64,000 nt of DNA, taken from NCBI GenBank assembly GCA_963815445.1, contig CAWFGV010000004.1:186001-250000 (forward strand). The letters are read 5' to 3'. Origin of the DNA: JANLYC01 sp963815445. Lineage in GTDB: Bacteria > Actinomycetota > Actinomycetes > Propionibacteriales > Nocardioidaceae. A program made the translations under genes and the position numbers. Below the pieces are notes generated by a model. That model made no database searches. It was not told where the DNA came from and worked only from the letters and a program-made list of their open reading frames with translations. This document shows positions 17,598-26,002 of the stretch, piece by piece; the stretch's first letter is position 1, and the number at the start of each line of letters is the position of its first letter.

Positions 17598-17978
17598 ATG
17601 CGACTCGTTCAGGTGGCGCTGCACGCCGACGACCTCGACCGCGCGGCCGCCTTCTACAGCGATCTGCTCCGAGCCACACCCACGCGGCGCTTCGACCCGC
17701 CCGGTTTGCTCTTCTTCGACCTCGACGGCGTACGACTCCTGCTCGAGCAAGGTGCGCCCTCGGCGATGATCTACCTGGCGGTCGACGACCTACACGCTTC
17801 TGTAGAGGGCCTGCGCGCGAGCGGGGTGGCCATCCTCGCCGAGCCGCACGCCATCTTCACCCACGAGGACGACGCCCTCGGGCCTGCCGGCACGGAGGAG
17901 TGGATGGCCTTCATCACCGACTCGGAGGGCAACACCGTTGGCCTGGTCTCGCAGCTGCCGCCTCCGACGCCCGCGTGA
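17598..17978 (+). CDS. VOC (glyoxalase/bleomycin-resistance) superfamily protein
   Basis: 126 residues with two beta-alpha-beta-beta-beta halves typical of the vicinal oxygen chelate fold: start VQVALHADDLDRAAAFYSDL, and an end containing FITDSEGNTVGLVSQ where the metal Glu is expected. Metal ligands cannot be fixed without a structure. GAGG five nt before the ATG at 17598 supports the start. Stand-alone gene divergent from the PrmC-like gene, ending at a strong hairpin terminator. Function unknown. Confidence 0.8.
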   Translation: MRLVQVALHADDLDRAAAFYSDLLRATPTRRFDPPGLLFFDLDGVRLLLEQGAPSAMIYLAVDDLHASVEGLRASGVAILAEPHAIFTHEDDALGPAGTEEWMAFITDSEGNTVGLVSQLPPPTPA

Positions 17979-18013
17979 GGCGCCGGCAGGCTGGGGACCC
18001 TCCTGCTGCACGA

Positions 18014-18047
18014 CAAGACCCCGCCTGCCGGGACAGACGGGGTCTTG
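18014..18047. terminator. bidirectional hairpin terminator
   Basis: Perfect 10-bp stem CAAGACCCCG/CGGGGTCTTG with a 14-nt loop between the convergent VOC and ino1 genes. No long T-run, as usual in high-GC actinobacteria. Confidence 0.75.
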
Positions 18048-18074
18048 AACGCACTGCGGATGACGACCGGCTGG

Positions 18075-19154
18075 TCAGCGCTCCACGTCGCCGCGGATGA
18101 ACGCCTCGACGGAGGCGCGACCCTCGTCTTCGGGACGCTGCACCGGCGGGGACTTCATCAGGTATGACGATGCCGCGAGCAGGGCGCCACCGATGCCACG
18201 GTCCTTGGCGATCTTGGCGGCGCGGATGGCGTCGATGATGATGCCGGCCGAGTTGGGGGAGTCCCAGACCTCGAGCTTGTACTCCATGTTCAACGGGACA
18301 TTGCCGAACGCGCGACCCTCGAGTCGGACATAGGCCCACTTGCGGTCGTCGAGCCACTGGACGTAGTCCGAAGGTCCGATGTGCACGTTCTTGGCACCCA
18401 GGTCGTGGTCGATGTTCGACGTCACGGCCTGTGTCTTGGACACCTTCTTGGACTCCAGGCGATCGCGCTCGAGCATGTTCTTGAAGTCCATGTTGCCGCC
18501 GACATTGAGCTGGAAGGTGCGGTCGAGGACGACGCCGCGGTCCTGGAAGAGCTTCGCGAGCACGCGGTGGGTGATGGTGGCACCGACCTGGGACTTGATG
18601 TCATCGCCGATGATCGGCACACCGGCGTCCTCGAACTTCTTGGCCCACACCGGGTCAGAGGCGATGAACACCGGCAGTGCGTTGACGAATGCCACACCGG
18701 CGTCGATCGCGCACTGAGCGTAGAACTTGTCGGCCTCCTCAGAGCCCACCGGGAGGTAGGACACGAGCACGTCGGCCTGGGTCTCCTTGAGGACCGCGAC
18801 GATGTCCACCGGCTCGGTGTCACTCTCGTCGATGGTCTCGCGGTAGTACTTGCCGAGACCGTCGAGGGTGTGTCCACGCTGCACGGTGATGCCCGTGGGT
18901 GGTACGTCGCAGATCTTGATCGTGTTGTTCTCGCTGGCCGCCGTGGCGTCAGCGAGGTCGAAGCCGACCTTCTTGGCGTCGACGTCGAACGCAGCCACGA
19001 ACTCGATGTCGCGGACGTGGTACTCGCCGAACTGGACGTGCATCAGCCCGGGAACGCTCCCGGACGGGTCTGCGTCCTGGTAGTAGTGAACGCCCTGGAT
19101 CAGTGACGTGGCGCAGTTGCCTACGCCAACGATGGCTACACGGACCGAAGCCAT
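18075..19154 (-). CDS. ino1: inositol-3-phosphate synthase
   Basis: 359 residues. NAD-binding VAIVGVGNCATSLIQGV at the N-terminus; conserved core SYLPVGSEEA, NALPVFIAS, GDDIKSQVGATITHR and LNVGGNMDF, all features of actinobacterial myo-inositol-1-phosphate synthase. It converts glucose-6-phosphate to inositol-3-phosphate for phosphatidylinositol and mycothiol. AGGAG precedes the ATG at 19154. The PadR gene ends 10 bp upstream, so both are one operon; in Streptomyces the same pair (SCO3899-SCO3900, from memory) occurs. Confidence 0.95.
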   Translation of the reverse strand: MASVRVAIVGVGNCATSLIQGVHYYQDADPSGSVPGLMHVQFGEYHVRDIEFVAAFDVDAKKVGFDLADATAASENNTIKICDVPPTGITVQRGHTLDGLGKYYRETIDESDTEPVDIVAVLKETQADVLVSYLPVGSEEADKFYAQCAIDAGVAFVNALPVFIASDPVWAKKFEDAGVPIIGDDIKSQVGATITHRVLAKLFQDRGVVLDRTFQLNVGGNMDFKNMLERDRLESKKVSKTQAVTSNIDHDLGAKNVHIGPSDYVQWLDDRKWAYVRLEGRAFGNVPLNMEYKLEVWDSPNSAGIIIDAIRAAKIAKDRGIGGALLAASSYLMKSPPVQRPEDEGRASVEAFIRGDVER

Positions 19155-19164
19155 TCGGCTCTCC

Positions 19165-19824
19165 TCATTCCCGGTTGTCGACACCGGACGGGGTTCCGCC
19201 GGTGCTGGTGGTGTTGTCGTGTACGTCGCCTCGGTCAGCAGAGGTGCCCAGCGACGTTGGTGTCCCCGAGACTCTCTCCGAGTCGATGAGCTCGGTGAGC
19301 CAGCGCACTTCGCGCTCAGCGGACTCGAGCCCGTGTCGCTGTAGTTCCAACGTGTAGGCGTCGACCCGCTCACGTGAGCGCGCCAGCGACGTACGCACTC
19401 CGTCGAGACGCTCCTCGAGTCGGCTGCGCCGGCCCTCGAGGATGCGAATGCGGGTCTCGGCCGTGGTGGAGCCGAAGAACGCGAAATGGACGCCGAAGTT
19501 GTCGTCCTCCCACGCGCTCGGGCCGGCGGCGGAGACAAGTGCGGCGAAGCGGTCCTTGCCGTCGGCGGTGAGCTTGTAGACGATCTTGCCGCGCCGACCA
19601 CCCCGGGCCGGCAGCTCCAGGGGGGCGTCGAGGTGCGTGGTGTCCTCGGCGATGAGGCCGTCACGCAGCATCTGCTTCAGGCAGGGGTACAACGAGCCGT
19701 AGGACAGCACTCGCCCCCAACCGAACAGACCGTTGACCCGTTTGCGCACCTCGTAACCGTGCATGGGCGCCTCGTGCAGCAGTCCGAGGACTGCGAGCTC
19801 GAGAGCGTCACCGCGCTTGGCCAC
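19165..19824 (-). CDS. PadR family transcriptional regulator
   Basis: 219 residues from GTG 19824 (AGGAG six nt upstream). Winged helix ALELAVLGLLHEAPMHGYEV, SYGSLYPCLKQMLRDGLI, and a wing GGRRGKIVYKLTADGK; a C-terminal coiled-coil dimerisation helix with RRSRLEERLDGV. The last ~40 residues are Ser/Thr-rich and disordered. It is coupled to ino1. An imperfect inverted repeat in its upstream region (19896-19914) is a candidate autoregulatory site. Effector unknown. Confidence 0.88.
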   Translation of the reverse strand: MAKRGDALELAVLGLLHEAPMHGYEVRKRVNGLFGWGRVLSYGSLYPCLKQMLRDGLIAEDTTHLDAPLELPARGGRRGKIVYKLTADGKDRFAALVSAAGPSAWEDDNFGVHFAFFGSTTAETRIRILEGRRSRLEERLDGVRTSLARSRERVDAYTLELQRHGLESAEREVRWLTELIDSERVSGTPTSLGTSADRGDVHDNTTSTGGTPSGVDNRE

Positions 19825-19895
19825 GTGTTGCTCCTGACGAGTAGTCTGCTGGGTCGTCCGACGGGGTCGACGTCTCGGAATCACCTATCGGTGCT

Positions 19896-19914
19896 ACGTA
19901 TCGACATGATACAT
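19896..19914. promoter_or_regulatory. candidate PadR operator
   Basis: Perfect core GTATC-GACAT-GATAC (19898-19912). On the minus strand the extended site reads ATGTATC-N5-GATACGT, near the ATGT...ACAT pattern of PadR operators. It lies about 75-90 bp ahead of the padR start. Confidence 0.4.
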
Positions 19915-19990
19915 CGTTTCGCTACTGCACCCAACCGGGATGCGTGGTCGCGCCCCTCGCGGCGGTTGGAAGCCGCCCCCTGCCATCTCG

Positions 19991-19996
19991 TATTCT
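19991..19996 (+). promoter_or_regulatory. -10 box for the DUF5318 gene
   Basis: TATTCT followed by 10 nt and ATG at 20007; leader of 0-4 nt expected. Confidence 0.4.
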
Positions 19997-20006
19997 CGAA
20001 GGCACC

Positions 20007-20420
20007 ATGTGGTCTCAACGCTCGGTCATCGACTACTCGCTCCAGCGGCGAGCAACGTTGGCGACCCTGTTCCGCGGTGGCGGAGGCGGGGTCGACGATG
20101 TCTGCGACGCCGATCCCTACACCTTGCGTGCCGCCAAGCATCATGGTGAGCCGGCGCCGGTGCCCTGCCCGGTGTGCAAGAAGCCCGAGCTGGCGCACCT
20201 GTCCTACGTCTTCGGTGACGAGCTTGGCCAGTACTCCGGTCGGATCAAGTCGCGCACCGAGATCGAAGCGATGGCGCACGAGCACGGAGAGATCCGGATC
20301 TATGTCCTCGAGGTCTGCCGCAGCTGCGGCTGGAACCATCTCGTCGAGTCATACGTTGTTGGCGACGGCGTACCCCGCAAGCCGCCCCGCCGGCAACGAA
20401 CCGTCGAGGACGACGACTGA
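20007..20420 (+). CDS. DUF5318 family protein
   Basis: 137 residues. Start WSQRSVIDYSLQRRATLATL is the conserved DUF5318 opening. A split zinc-ribbon-like set of cysteines is seen: VPCPVCKKPEL at ~50-60 and VCRSCGWNHL at ~105-115. The C-terminus is basic then acidic. No activity is known. It sits directly before the PBP gene as in other actinobacteria, so a tie to cell-wall growth is plausible but not shown. The frame runs back to 19944 without a ribosome site, so 20007 is preferred. Confidence 0.85.
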   Translation: MWSQRSVIDYSLQRRATLATLFRGGGGGVDDVCDADPYTLRAAKHHGEPAPVPCPVCKKPELAHLSYVFGDELGQYSGRIKSRTEIEAMAHEHGEIRIYVLEVCRSCGWNHLVESYVVGDGVPRKPPRRQRTVEDDD

Positions 20421-20532
20421 GGCGCCACCCGGGGGCCGCGCTGCGTGATCGCCCACGGCCCGTCATCCTTGACCTGAGCACCGACCTGATCAGCCAGGCG
20501 AAACGCACCTGATCTCAACCTGGAAGAAGCCT

Positions 20533-22914
20533 GTGAGCGACAAACAACCACCGTCGAGCGGCCCCGGTCGTCGTGCTGCCCGAGGCCCGCGCCGGGCTGC
20601 CTCCTCCCGAAAGGCGACCGGCCCGGCCGGCACCGCTCCCGGTGGCAGGGCGGCCAAGCCCGTCGGCAGTGGCAAGAATGGCCGGATCAGGGCGCGCGAC
20701 CTGCAGGGTTGGCCGAAGGTCCGCCACATCGCGAAGAAGACCGCCAAGTGGGGCTCGATCGTCGGACTCTCAGGGTTCGTGGTGGCGGTCATCGCGGTCT
20801 ACATCACCTACCGCATGATCGACATCCCCAACCCGAACACGGCCTTCCAAGCGCAGACGACCACGGTCTACTACTCCGACGGCAAGCACGTGCTCGGGCA
20901 GTTCGCGCTGCAGAACCGCGACAGCATCCCGCTGAGCGAGATGCCGCGCTCCCTGCAGGATGCCGCGATGTCGGCCGAGGACCGGTCCTTCGAGACGAAC
21001 AAGGGGCTCGACCCGCGCGGGATCATCCGGGCTGCCTGGGCCAACCTTCATTCCGGCAGCGGCACGCAGGGCGCCTCGACGATCACGCAGCAGTACGTCA
21101 AGATCCTCTACCTCTCCCAAGAGCGCACGTGGAAGCGCAAGATCAAGGAAGCCTTTCTCGCCGTCAAGGTCCAGAACACGCTGAGCAAGGACCAGATCAT
21201 GGAGGGGTATCTCAACACGATCTACTTCGGCCGCGGAGCCTATGGGGTCCAGGCTGCGGCGAAGGCGTATTTTGCCACCGATGCCAAGGACCTGACGGTC
21301 CCTCAGAGCGCCGTGCTCGCCGCGGTGCTCAACGCGCCGAATGCACTCGACCCAGCCAACGGCAAGGCGGCCCGGCAGGCCCTGAAGGACCGCTACCAAT
21401 ATGTCCTGAGCGGGATGGTCTCCATGGGCAACCTCGACAGCGCCCAGGGCCAGAAGTTCGAGAAGCACCTGCCGCCCTTCCCGGAGATCAGGCAGGTCAG
21501 CAAGTACGGCGGCCAGAAGGGCTACCTGCTCAACCTCGTCGAGAACGAGCTGCTGGCAGCCAACTTCACCGAGGAGGAGATCAACGGTGGTGGCCTCAAC
21601 GTGGTCACCACGCTCGACTGGCGAGATGAGCTGGCCGCCCAGCGAGCCGTCAAGGTGATCCGTCCGAAAGGCAAGAATCAGCTCCACATCGCCCTCGCAT
21701 CGGTCGAACCGGGGACCGGGGCCTTGCGGGCGATGATCGGTGGACGCAACTACACCGGGCCGGGGCCACAGGACCAGGTGAACCTCGCCACTGCCTCCAG
21801 CCCGGCGGGTTCGACCTTCAAGCCCTTCGCCCTCGCGGCCGGGCTCGAGAGCGGCTTGACATTGCGCAGCACGTTCAACGGTTCGTCGCCGCTGACATTG
21901 CCCGACGGATCCACCGTGCGCAACGAGGGCGAGAGCTCGGGCGTTCCCGGTGGAATCTCCTACGGGACCGTCGACCTGTTGAAGGCGACCGAGGACTCGA
22001 TCAACACGGCGTACGTCGACATGACGACGAAGATCCCGAACGGTCCACAGAAGGTGTTCGACGCCTCGGTGGCTGCCGGCATACCGAAGAGCCCCAAGAT
22101 GTCGCCCGGGCTGACGGCAGATGGCCGCATCGCGCTGGGCAGCGCCAGCATCAGGCCGGTCGAGATGGCCGAGGCGTACGCGACCTTCGCCGACAACGGT
22201 GAGCACAACAGCTGGTACGTCCTGCAGAAGGTGAGCGACGAGAACGGCCTGCGGATGGAGCACAAGGACCAGCCCGAACGGGCGTTCACGCCGGCCATCG
22301 CGAGCAACGTGACCTATGCCCTGCAGCAGGTCATCCAAAGCGGGACCGGCCAGCGTGCGCTGGCTCTCGGACGGCCGGCCGGCGGCAAGACGGGCACGGC
22401 GACGGCATCCCAGGCGAACGGCGACCAGCGCGTGGTCTCCTCGTGGTTCACGGGCTTCACGCCGCAGCTGTCGACGGCGGTCACCCTGACGCGCGGGAAC
22501 GGGACGATGCCGCTCGACGGCTACCTGGACACCTTCTTCGGGGCTGACTACCCCACCGAGACGTGGACGGAGTACATGAAGGTCGCGCTCGAGGGGGAGC
22601 CGGTGCGCAACTTCCCGCCACCGGCCGAGCTCCAGGGCCAGAGCGCGACGTACTCACCGCCTCCGACGACCTACTCGCCGCCGCCTACCTCGGCGCCGCC
22701 CACCACGACGGTCCCGACGACGACGGCGCCGCCCACCACGACGACTCCGACGACGACGGCGCCGCCCACCACGACGGCTCCGACGACGACCGGGCCGTCG
22801 ACCGCGCCGACGTGCCTGCCGCAACAGTGTCCGACCACGTCGCCGCCGACGTCGGTGGGTCCGACCCGGCCGGGTCCGACGACCCGGGCGGCACCGGCGC
22901 CCGGTGGTGGCTAG
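20533..22914 (+). CDS. bifunctional penicillin-binding protein (GT51 transglycosylase/transpeptidase, PonA-like)
   Basis: 793 residues. A basic, Pro/Ala-rich cytoplasmic head (~1-75), one membrane helix (GLSGFVVAVIAVYITYRMI), GT51 domain with catalytic Glu in SAEDRSFETNKGLDP and TITQQYVKILYLSQERTW, then a transpeptidase domain: SxxK as GSTFKPFALA, SxN as EDSINTAYVDM, KTG as GGKTGTATAS. It polymerises and crosslinks peptidoglycan outside the membrane. The last ~100 residues are a Pro/Thr-rich tail with three 11-residue repeats, probably wall-spanning. Start GTG 20533 with GGAAG upstream. Confidence 0.95.
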   Translation: MSDKQPPSSGPGRRAARGPRRAASSRKATGPAGTAPGGRAAKPVGSGKNGRIRARDLQGWPKVRHIAKKTAKWGSIVGLSGFVVAVIAVYITYRMIDIPNPNTAFQAQTTTVYYSDGKHVLGQFALQNRDSIPLSEMPRSLQDAAMSAEDRSFETNKGLDPRGIIRAAWANLHSGSGTQGASTITQQYVKILYLSQERTWKRKIKEAFLAVKVQNTLSKDQIMEGYLNTIYFGRGAYGVQAAAKAYFATDAKDLTVPQSAVLAAVLNAPNALDPANGKAARQALKDRYQYVLSGMVSMGNLDSAQGQKFEKHLPPFPEIRQVSKYGGQKGYLLNLVENELLAANFTEEEINGGGLNVVTTLDWRDELAAQRAVKVIRPKGKNQLHIALASVEPGTGALRAMIGGRNYTGPGPQDQVNLATASSPAGSTFKPFALAAGLESGLTLRSTFNGSSPLTLPDGSTVRNEGESSGVPGGISYGTVDLLKATEDSINTAYVDMTTKIPNGPQKVFDASVAAGIPKSPKMSPGLTADGRIALGSASIRPVEMAEAYATFADNGEHNSWYVLQKVSDENGLRMEHKDQPERAFTPAIASNVTYALQQVIQSGTGQRALALGRPAGGKTGTATASQANGDQRVVSSWFTGFTPQLSTAVTLTRGNGTMPLDGYLDTFFGADYPTETWTEYMKVALEGEPVRNFPPPAELQGQSATYSPPPTTYSPPPTSAPPTTTVPTTTAPPTTTTPTTTAPPTTTAPTTTGPSTAPTCLPQQCPTTSPPTSVGPTRPGPTTRAAPAPGGG
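22693..22791 (+). repeat. 33-bp tandem repeat x3 within the PBP tail
   Basis: Near-identical 33-bp units encode APPTTT-x-PTTT three times (units start at 22693, 22726, 22759). In-frame, so length can vary without breaking the gene. Confidence 0.85.
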
Positions 22915-22965
22915 CCGGCCGCTGCCTGACCCGTCCCGCGGGGTTTGTCGTGCGAGTCGGCGACG

Positions 22966-24729
22966 ATGAGGCACGATGGCTCCGTGCCGTTCGCGCAGAC
23001 CACCCGGACCAGTGACGACGTCGTCGCGCCGACGCTCTCCGATCCGCTGGCCAGGGCTGCCACCGCGCGCGTGGGTGGGCCGATCGGTCGCCGGGCACTG
23101 GTCGGCCGAGGGTGGTGGACACCACTGCGACTGACGCTGGTCGTGGTCACGATCTGTTTCGGCCTCGGGGTGGTGCAGAAGTCCCCGTGTGTCGTACCCG
23201 CGTGGTCGGACGCTGCGACACCGAAGGCCTTCTCGCACATGTGCTACTCCGACATCGGCTATCTGTACGCCGGCCGCGGCCTGGCCCAGGGGATCCTTCC
23301 GTACACGCCCGTCGACGATCTGCCGAAGGTCGCGCAGCCGGCCACCAGCGCCGAGGAGCACCAGCTCTCGATCGAGTACCCGGTGCTGACCGGTGTCTGG
23401 ATGGGCCTGACCGGCGCGGTCACCCGCCTGATCGGCAGGGACCCGGACGTCTCCCAGCTGGCGCCCTCGCAGGTGTCGGGGAACCTCGACGTCCAGTACG
23501 ACAGCGCGGTGTTCTGGGGCGTCAACGCCGTGGGCTTCTTCGTCGTCCTGCTCGTCGCGATGGGGTTCCTCGTCGCAGCCCAACGACGACGACCCTGGGA
23601 TGCGATGTACATCGCCGCCGCCCCCGTGCTCGCGCTCACGGCGATGATCAACTGGGACGTGCTCGCGATCGGCATGGTGGCTGGGGCGCTGTGGGCCTGG
23701 TCGACCCGAAGACCGGTCGTGGCGGGCATCTTCATCGGCCTCGGTGCCGCGACCAAGCTCTATCCGCTGTTCCTGCTCGGCCCACTGCTCGTGCTGTGCT
23801 TCCGCGAGCGGAAGATGGCGTCGTTCACCAAGGCGGCGCTGGCGGCGGCCGTGGCATGGGTGGCCGTCGACCTGCCGATCTACCTGTGGTCGCCGACCGA
23901 GTACCTGTGGTTCTGGCAGTTCAACTCCAGCCGGGGACCGGACTTCGGTTCGCTGTGGCTCGCCAACTCCATCGTGCGCGGCCAGGATGCCGCTGCCAGT
24001 GCGCACACGATCAACCTGGTGACGTGGGTGTTCTTCGGGTCGTGCTGCGTGGCGATCGCGGCGCTCGGCCTGCTCGCTGCGCGACGGCCACGCCTCCCGC
24101 AGCTGATGCTGCTGGTGACGATCGCGTTCCTGCTCGTCAACAAGGTCTACTCGCCGCAGTACGTGCTGTGGCTACTGCCGTTCGCGGCGCTGGCTCGGCC
24201 CCGCTGGCGTGACCTGATCATCTGGCAGACCTGCGAGATCCTGTACTTTTTCGCCGTCTGGATGCATATCGCCAACTTCTTCGTCGCCGCCGGTCACATC
24301 GACTGGTGGTACGTGATGGCCATCCTCGTCCGCGTGGGCGGCGAGCTGTATCTGGCTGCTGTCGTGGTGCGCGACATCCTGCTGCCCTGGCACGACCCCG
24401 TACGGGCGGACGGTCTGTCGGACGATCCGCTGGGAGGCGTCCTGGACGAGGGCATCGACGCCGAGGACGAGATCGACCGACGATGGCGTGACCCGGGGCC
24501 GTCGCCGCTGACCGAACGGCTCAACTGGTACACGGGCAACGCCCGCCGGGAGGACGCTGGCCCGCCCCCGGCCGGCCGCCCAGACGTGTCACCCGCGTCT
24601 GTTCCGGGCGAGCCACCGACGTCTGTTCCGGGCGAGCCACCTGAGTCGACACCTGACCGGTCACCGGCGCCTGTTCCGGGTGAGCCACCTGGGTCCACGC
24701 ATGGGCAGGACCCGATCTACGCCCCGTGA
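22966..24729 (+). CDS. GT87/DUF2029-type membrane glycosyltransferase-like protein
   Basis: 587 residues from ATG 22966 (GTG 22984 also possible; no ribosome site decides). A conserved head TLSDPLARAATARVGGPIG, then ~9-10 membrane helices. First extracytoplasmic loop carries CYSDIGYLYAGRGLAQG with the acidic residue expected for polyprenol-phosphate-mannose-dependent GT-C enzymes; later LGAATKLYPLFLLGPLL and VNKVYSPQYVLWLLP. The C-terminal ~110 residues are acidic then proline-rich, with three PVPGEPP/SVPGEPP units. Next to the PBP in the same order as in Mycobacterium and Streptomyces; probable role in cell-envelope glycan synthesis. Confidence 0.85.
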   Translation: MRHDGSVPFAQTTRTSDDVVAPTLSDPLARAATARVGGPIGRRALVGRGWWTPLRLTLVVVTICFGLGVVQKSPCVVPAWSDAATPKAFSHMCYSDIGYLYAGRGLAQGILPYTPVDDLPKVAQPATSAEEHQLSIEYPVLTGVWMGLTGAVTRLIGRDPDVSQLAPSQVSGNLDVQYDSAVFWGVNAVGFFVVLLVAMGFLVAAQRRRPWDAMYIAAAPVLALTAMINWDVLAIGMVAGALWAWSTRRPVVAGIFIGLGAATKLYPLFLLGPLLVLCFRERKMASFTKAALAAAVAWVAVDLPIYLWSPTEYLWFWQFNSSRGPDFGSLWLANSIVRGQDAAASAHTINLVTWVFFGSCCVAIAALGLLAARRPRLPQLMLLVTIAFLLVNKVYSPQYVLWLLPFAALARPRWRDLIIWQTCEILYFFAVWMHIANFFVAAGHIDWWYVMAILVRVGGELYLAAVVVRDILLPWHDPVRADGLSDDPLGGVLDEGIDAEDEIDRRWRDPGPSPLTERLNWYTGNARREDAGPPPAGRPDVSPASVPGEPPTSVPGEPPESTPDRSPAPVPGEPPGSTHGQDPIYAP

Positions 24730-24794
24730 GGCGCTGACCTCCCGCGCCGGGACCCGCCGTCATACCCACCGAGGCAGATCCCCAGTCGCAGCCG

Positions 24795-24844
24795 CACGTT
24801 TGCCTAGTTCACAAGCCACCTGGCTTGTGAACTAGGCAAACGTG
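24795..24844. repeat. dispersed palindrome, copy 2
   Basis: Perfect 24-nt arms (24795-24818 and 24821-24844) around a 2-nt CC centre; arm core TTTGCCTAGTTCACAAGCCA. It sits between the convergent GT87 and alanine-racemase-like genes. The rest of the 250-bp gap shows no gene. Confidence 0.92.
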
Positions 24845-24979
24845 GCGCTCGGAGTAGGGATCTGCCTTGGGGAGTACGACGCGGCGGTACGACCCGGGAC
24901 GGTCGACGCGCGGTATGAGTGCCGGAAGGCCAGAGCGAGGAAGGCCAGAGTCGAGGAGGCCTGCTGGCGTCGAAGGTGG

Positions 24980-25996
24980 TCAGGAGGTGATGACGGCGTC
25001 GAAGGTGGTCGTGGTGAAGCGAACCCGTACGTCGATCTCGTCGCCGATCGCGGGCGCTGGCTTGCCCGCCGGCACGAACACCAGGCTGACGTGCATGTGC
25101 GGTGGCTCGACGAACCACAGCTGCTTGCCGTTCGCCACGTATGGCGACCGGGCCCGGCCGGCCGCCTCCAGTCCACCGCGCGCCACCGCGATCGCGCGCT
25201 GCCGCGTGGACGACGCGGGGGTCGGAGCCTCCAACGCCACCCCGTGCGAGGTGCCGCCGGACACGACCAGCATCGTGCCGGCCTTGCCGAAGGCGCGCTG
25301 CCGGTAGCCGGCCGTGTCACCCTTCGCGACCTGATGTGCGTCCAGCACCGTGGCACGGGCGGCGAGCGCCTTGCGGTCACCCAGCCACAGCGACGTACCG
25401 ATCCGCGGCCGGAACTCGACGTCGGGGTGGCTGCGCCGCAGGTCGCCGAGCTCCTCGAGCGAGAGGTGCGAGACATACCACCGGGGCGCGGGTGCGCCGG
25501 CCAGGCACCGCTCGACCTCATCCCGGTGGCCGCCCTCGAGCGGCAGGTGAGCCGCATGACCCTCGATGCGAACGCCACGCGCCGCCGCGGCCACCGAGGC
25601 CAGCTCGTCGAGCGGGAATCCGTGCCGCCGCATCGACGTGAGCGCCTCGAGCACGATCCGCGGCGTCCCATCGACATCAGCCAGCGCGGCCAGGTCGTCG
25701 GTGCGGCCGACCGTGTGGATGACTCGATCTCCGTAGGTCAGTGCCGGCAGGAACGGACGCCACGGCTCGAGCACGAGGATGTCGCCGGTGAAGCGCTGCC
25801 GGACCTCAGACACCTCCGCGTACGTGCCGACTGCGATCGCGTCCACGCCGAGCCACTCCGCCTTGCGGGCCAACCGGCCGACCGTGAAGCCGTAGCCGTT
25901 GCCCTTCGCGACCGGGACGATGCCCGGCACTGCCTCGGCGACCGCATGCAGGTGGTCGCGCCAGCGTGGCCCGTCGACATACAGCGTCAGTGGCAT
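24980..25996 (-). CDS. alanine racemase-like PLP-barrel protein
   Basis: 338 residues. The N-terminal barrel has the PLP lysine in VPVAKGNGYGFTVGRL, then HAAHLPLEGGH and RPRIGTSLWLGDR as in the alanine-racemase N-terminal family. The C-terminal domain does not show the usual Tyr-containing GRVSMD element; instead it has FVEPPHMHVSLVFVP. So D-Ala formation is uncertain. FemX is encoded 6 bp upstream and the pair recurs near ponA-type genes in actinobacteria, which points to wall-precursor chemistry. Converges on the GT87 gene. Confidence 0.75.
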   Translation of the reverse strand: MPLTLYVDGPRWRDHLHAVAEAVPGIVPVAKGNGYGFTVGRLARKAEWLGVDAIAVGTYAEVSEVRQRFTGDILVLEPWRPFLPALTYGDRVIHTVGRTDDLAALADVDGTPRIVLEALTSMRRHGFPLDELASVAAAARGVRIEGHAAHLPLEGGHRDEVERCLAGAPAPRWYVSHLSLEELGDLRRSHPDVEFRPRIGTSLWLGDRKALAARATVLDAHQVAKGDTAGYRQRAFGKAGTMLVVSGGTSHGVALEAPTPASSTRQRAIAVARGGLEAAGRARSPYVANGKQLWFVEPPHMHVSLVFVPAGKPAPAIGDEIDVRVRFTTTTFDAVITS

Positions 25997-26002
25997 AGGT
26001 CC

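Noticed and set aside
20770..22338. 522-codon open frame opposite the PBP
   Set aside because: Shadow of the PBP gene; no start signal or domain.
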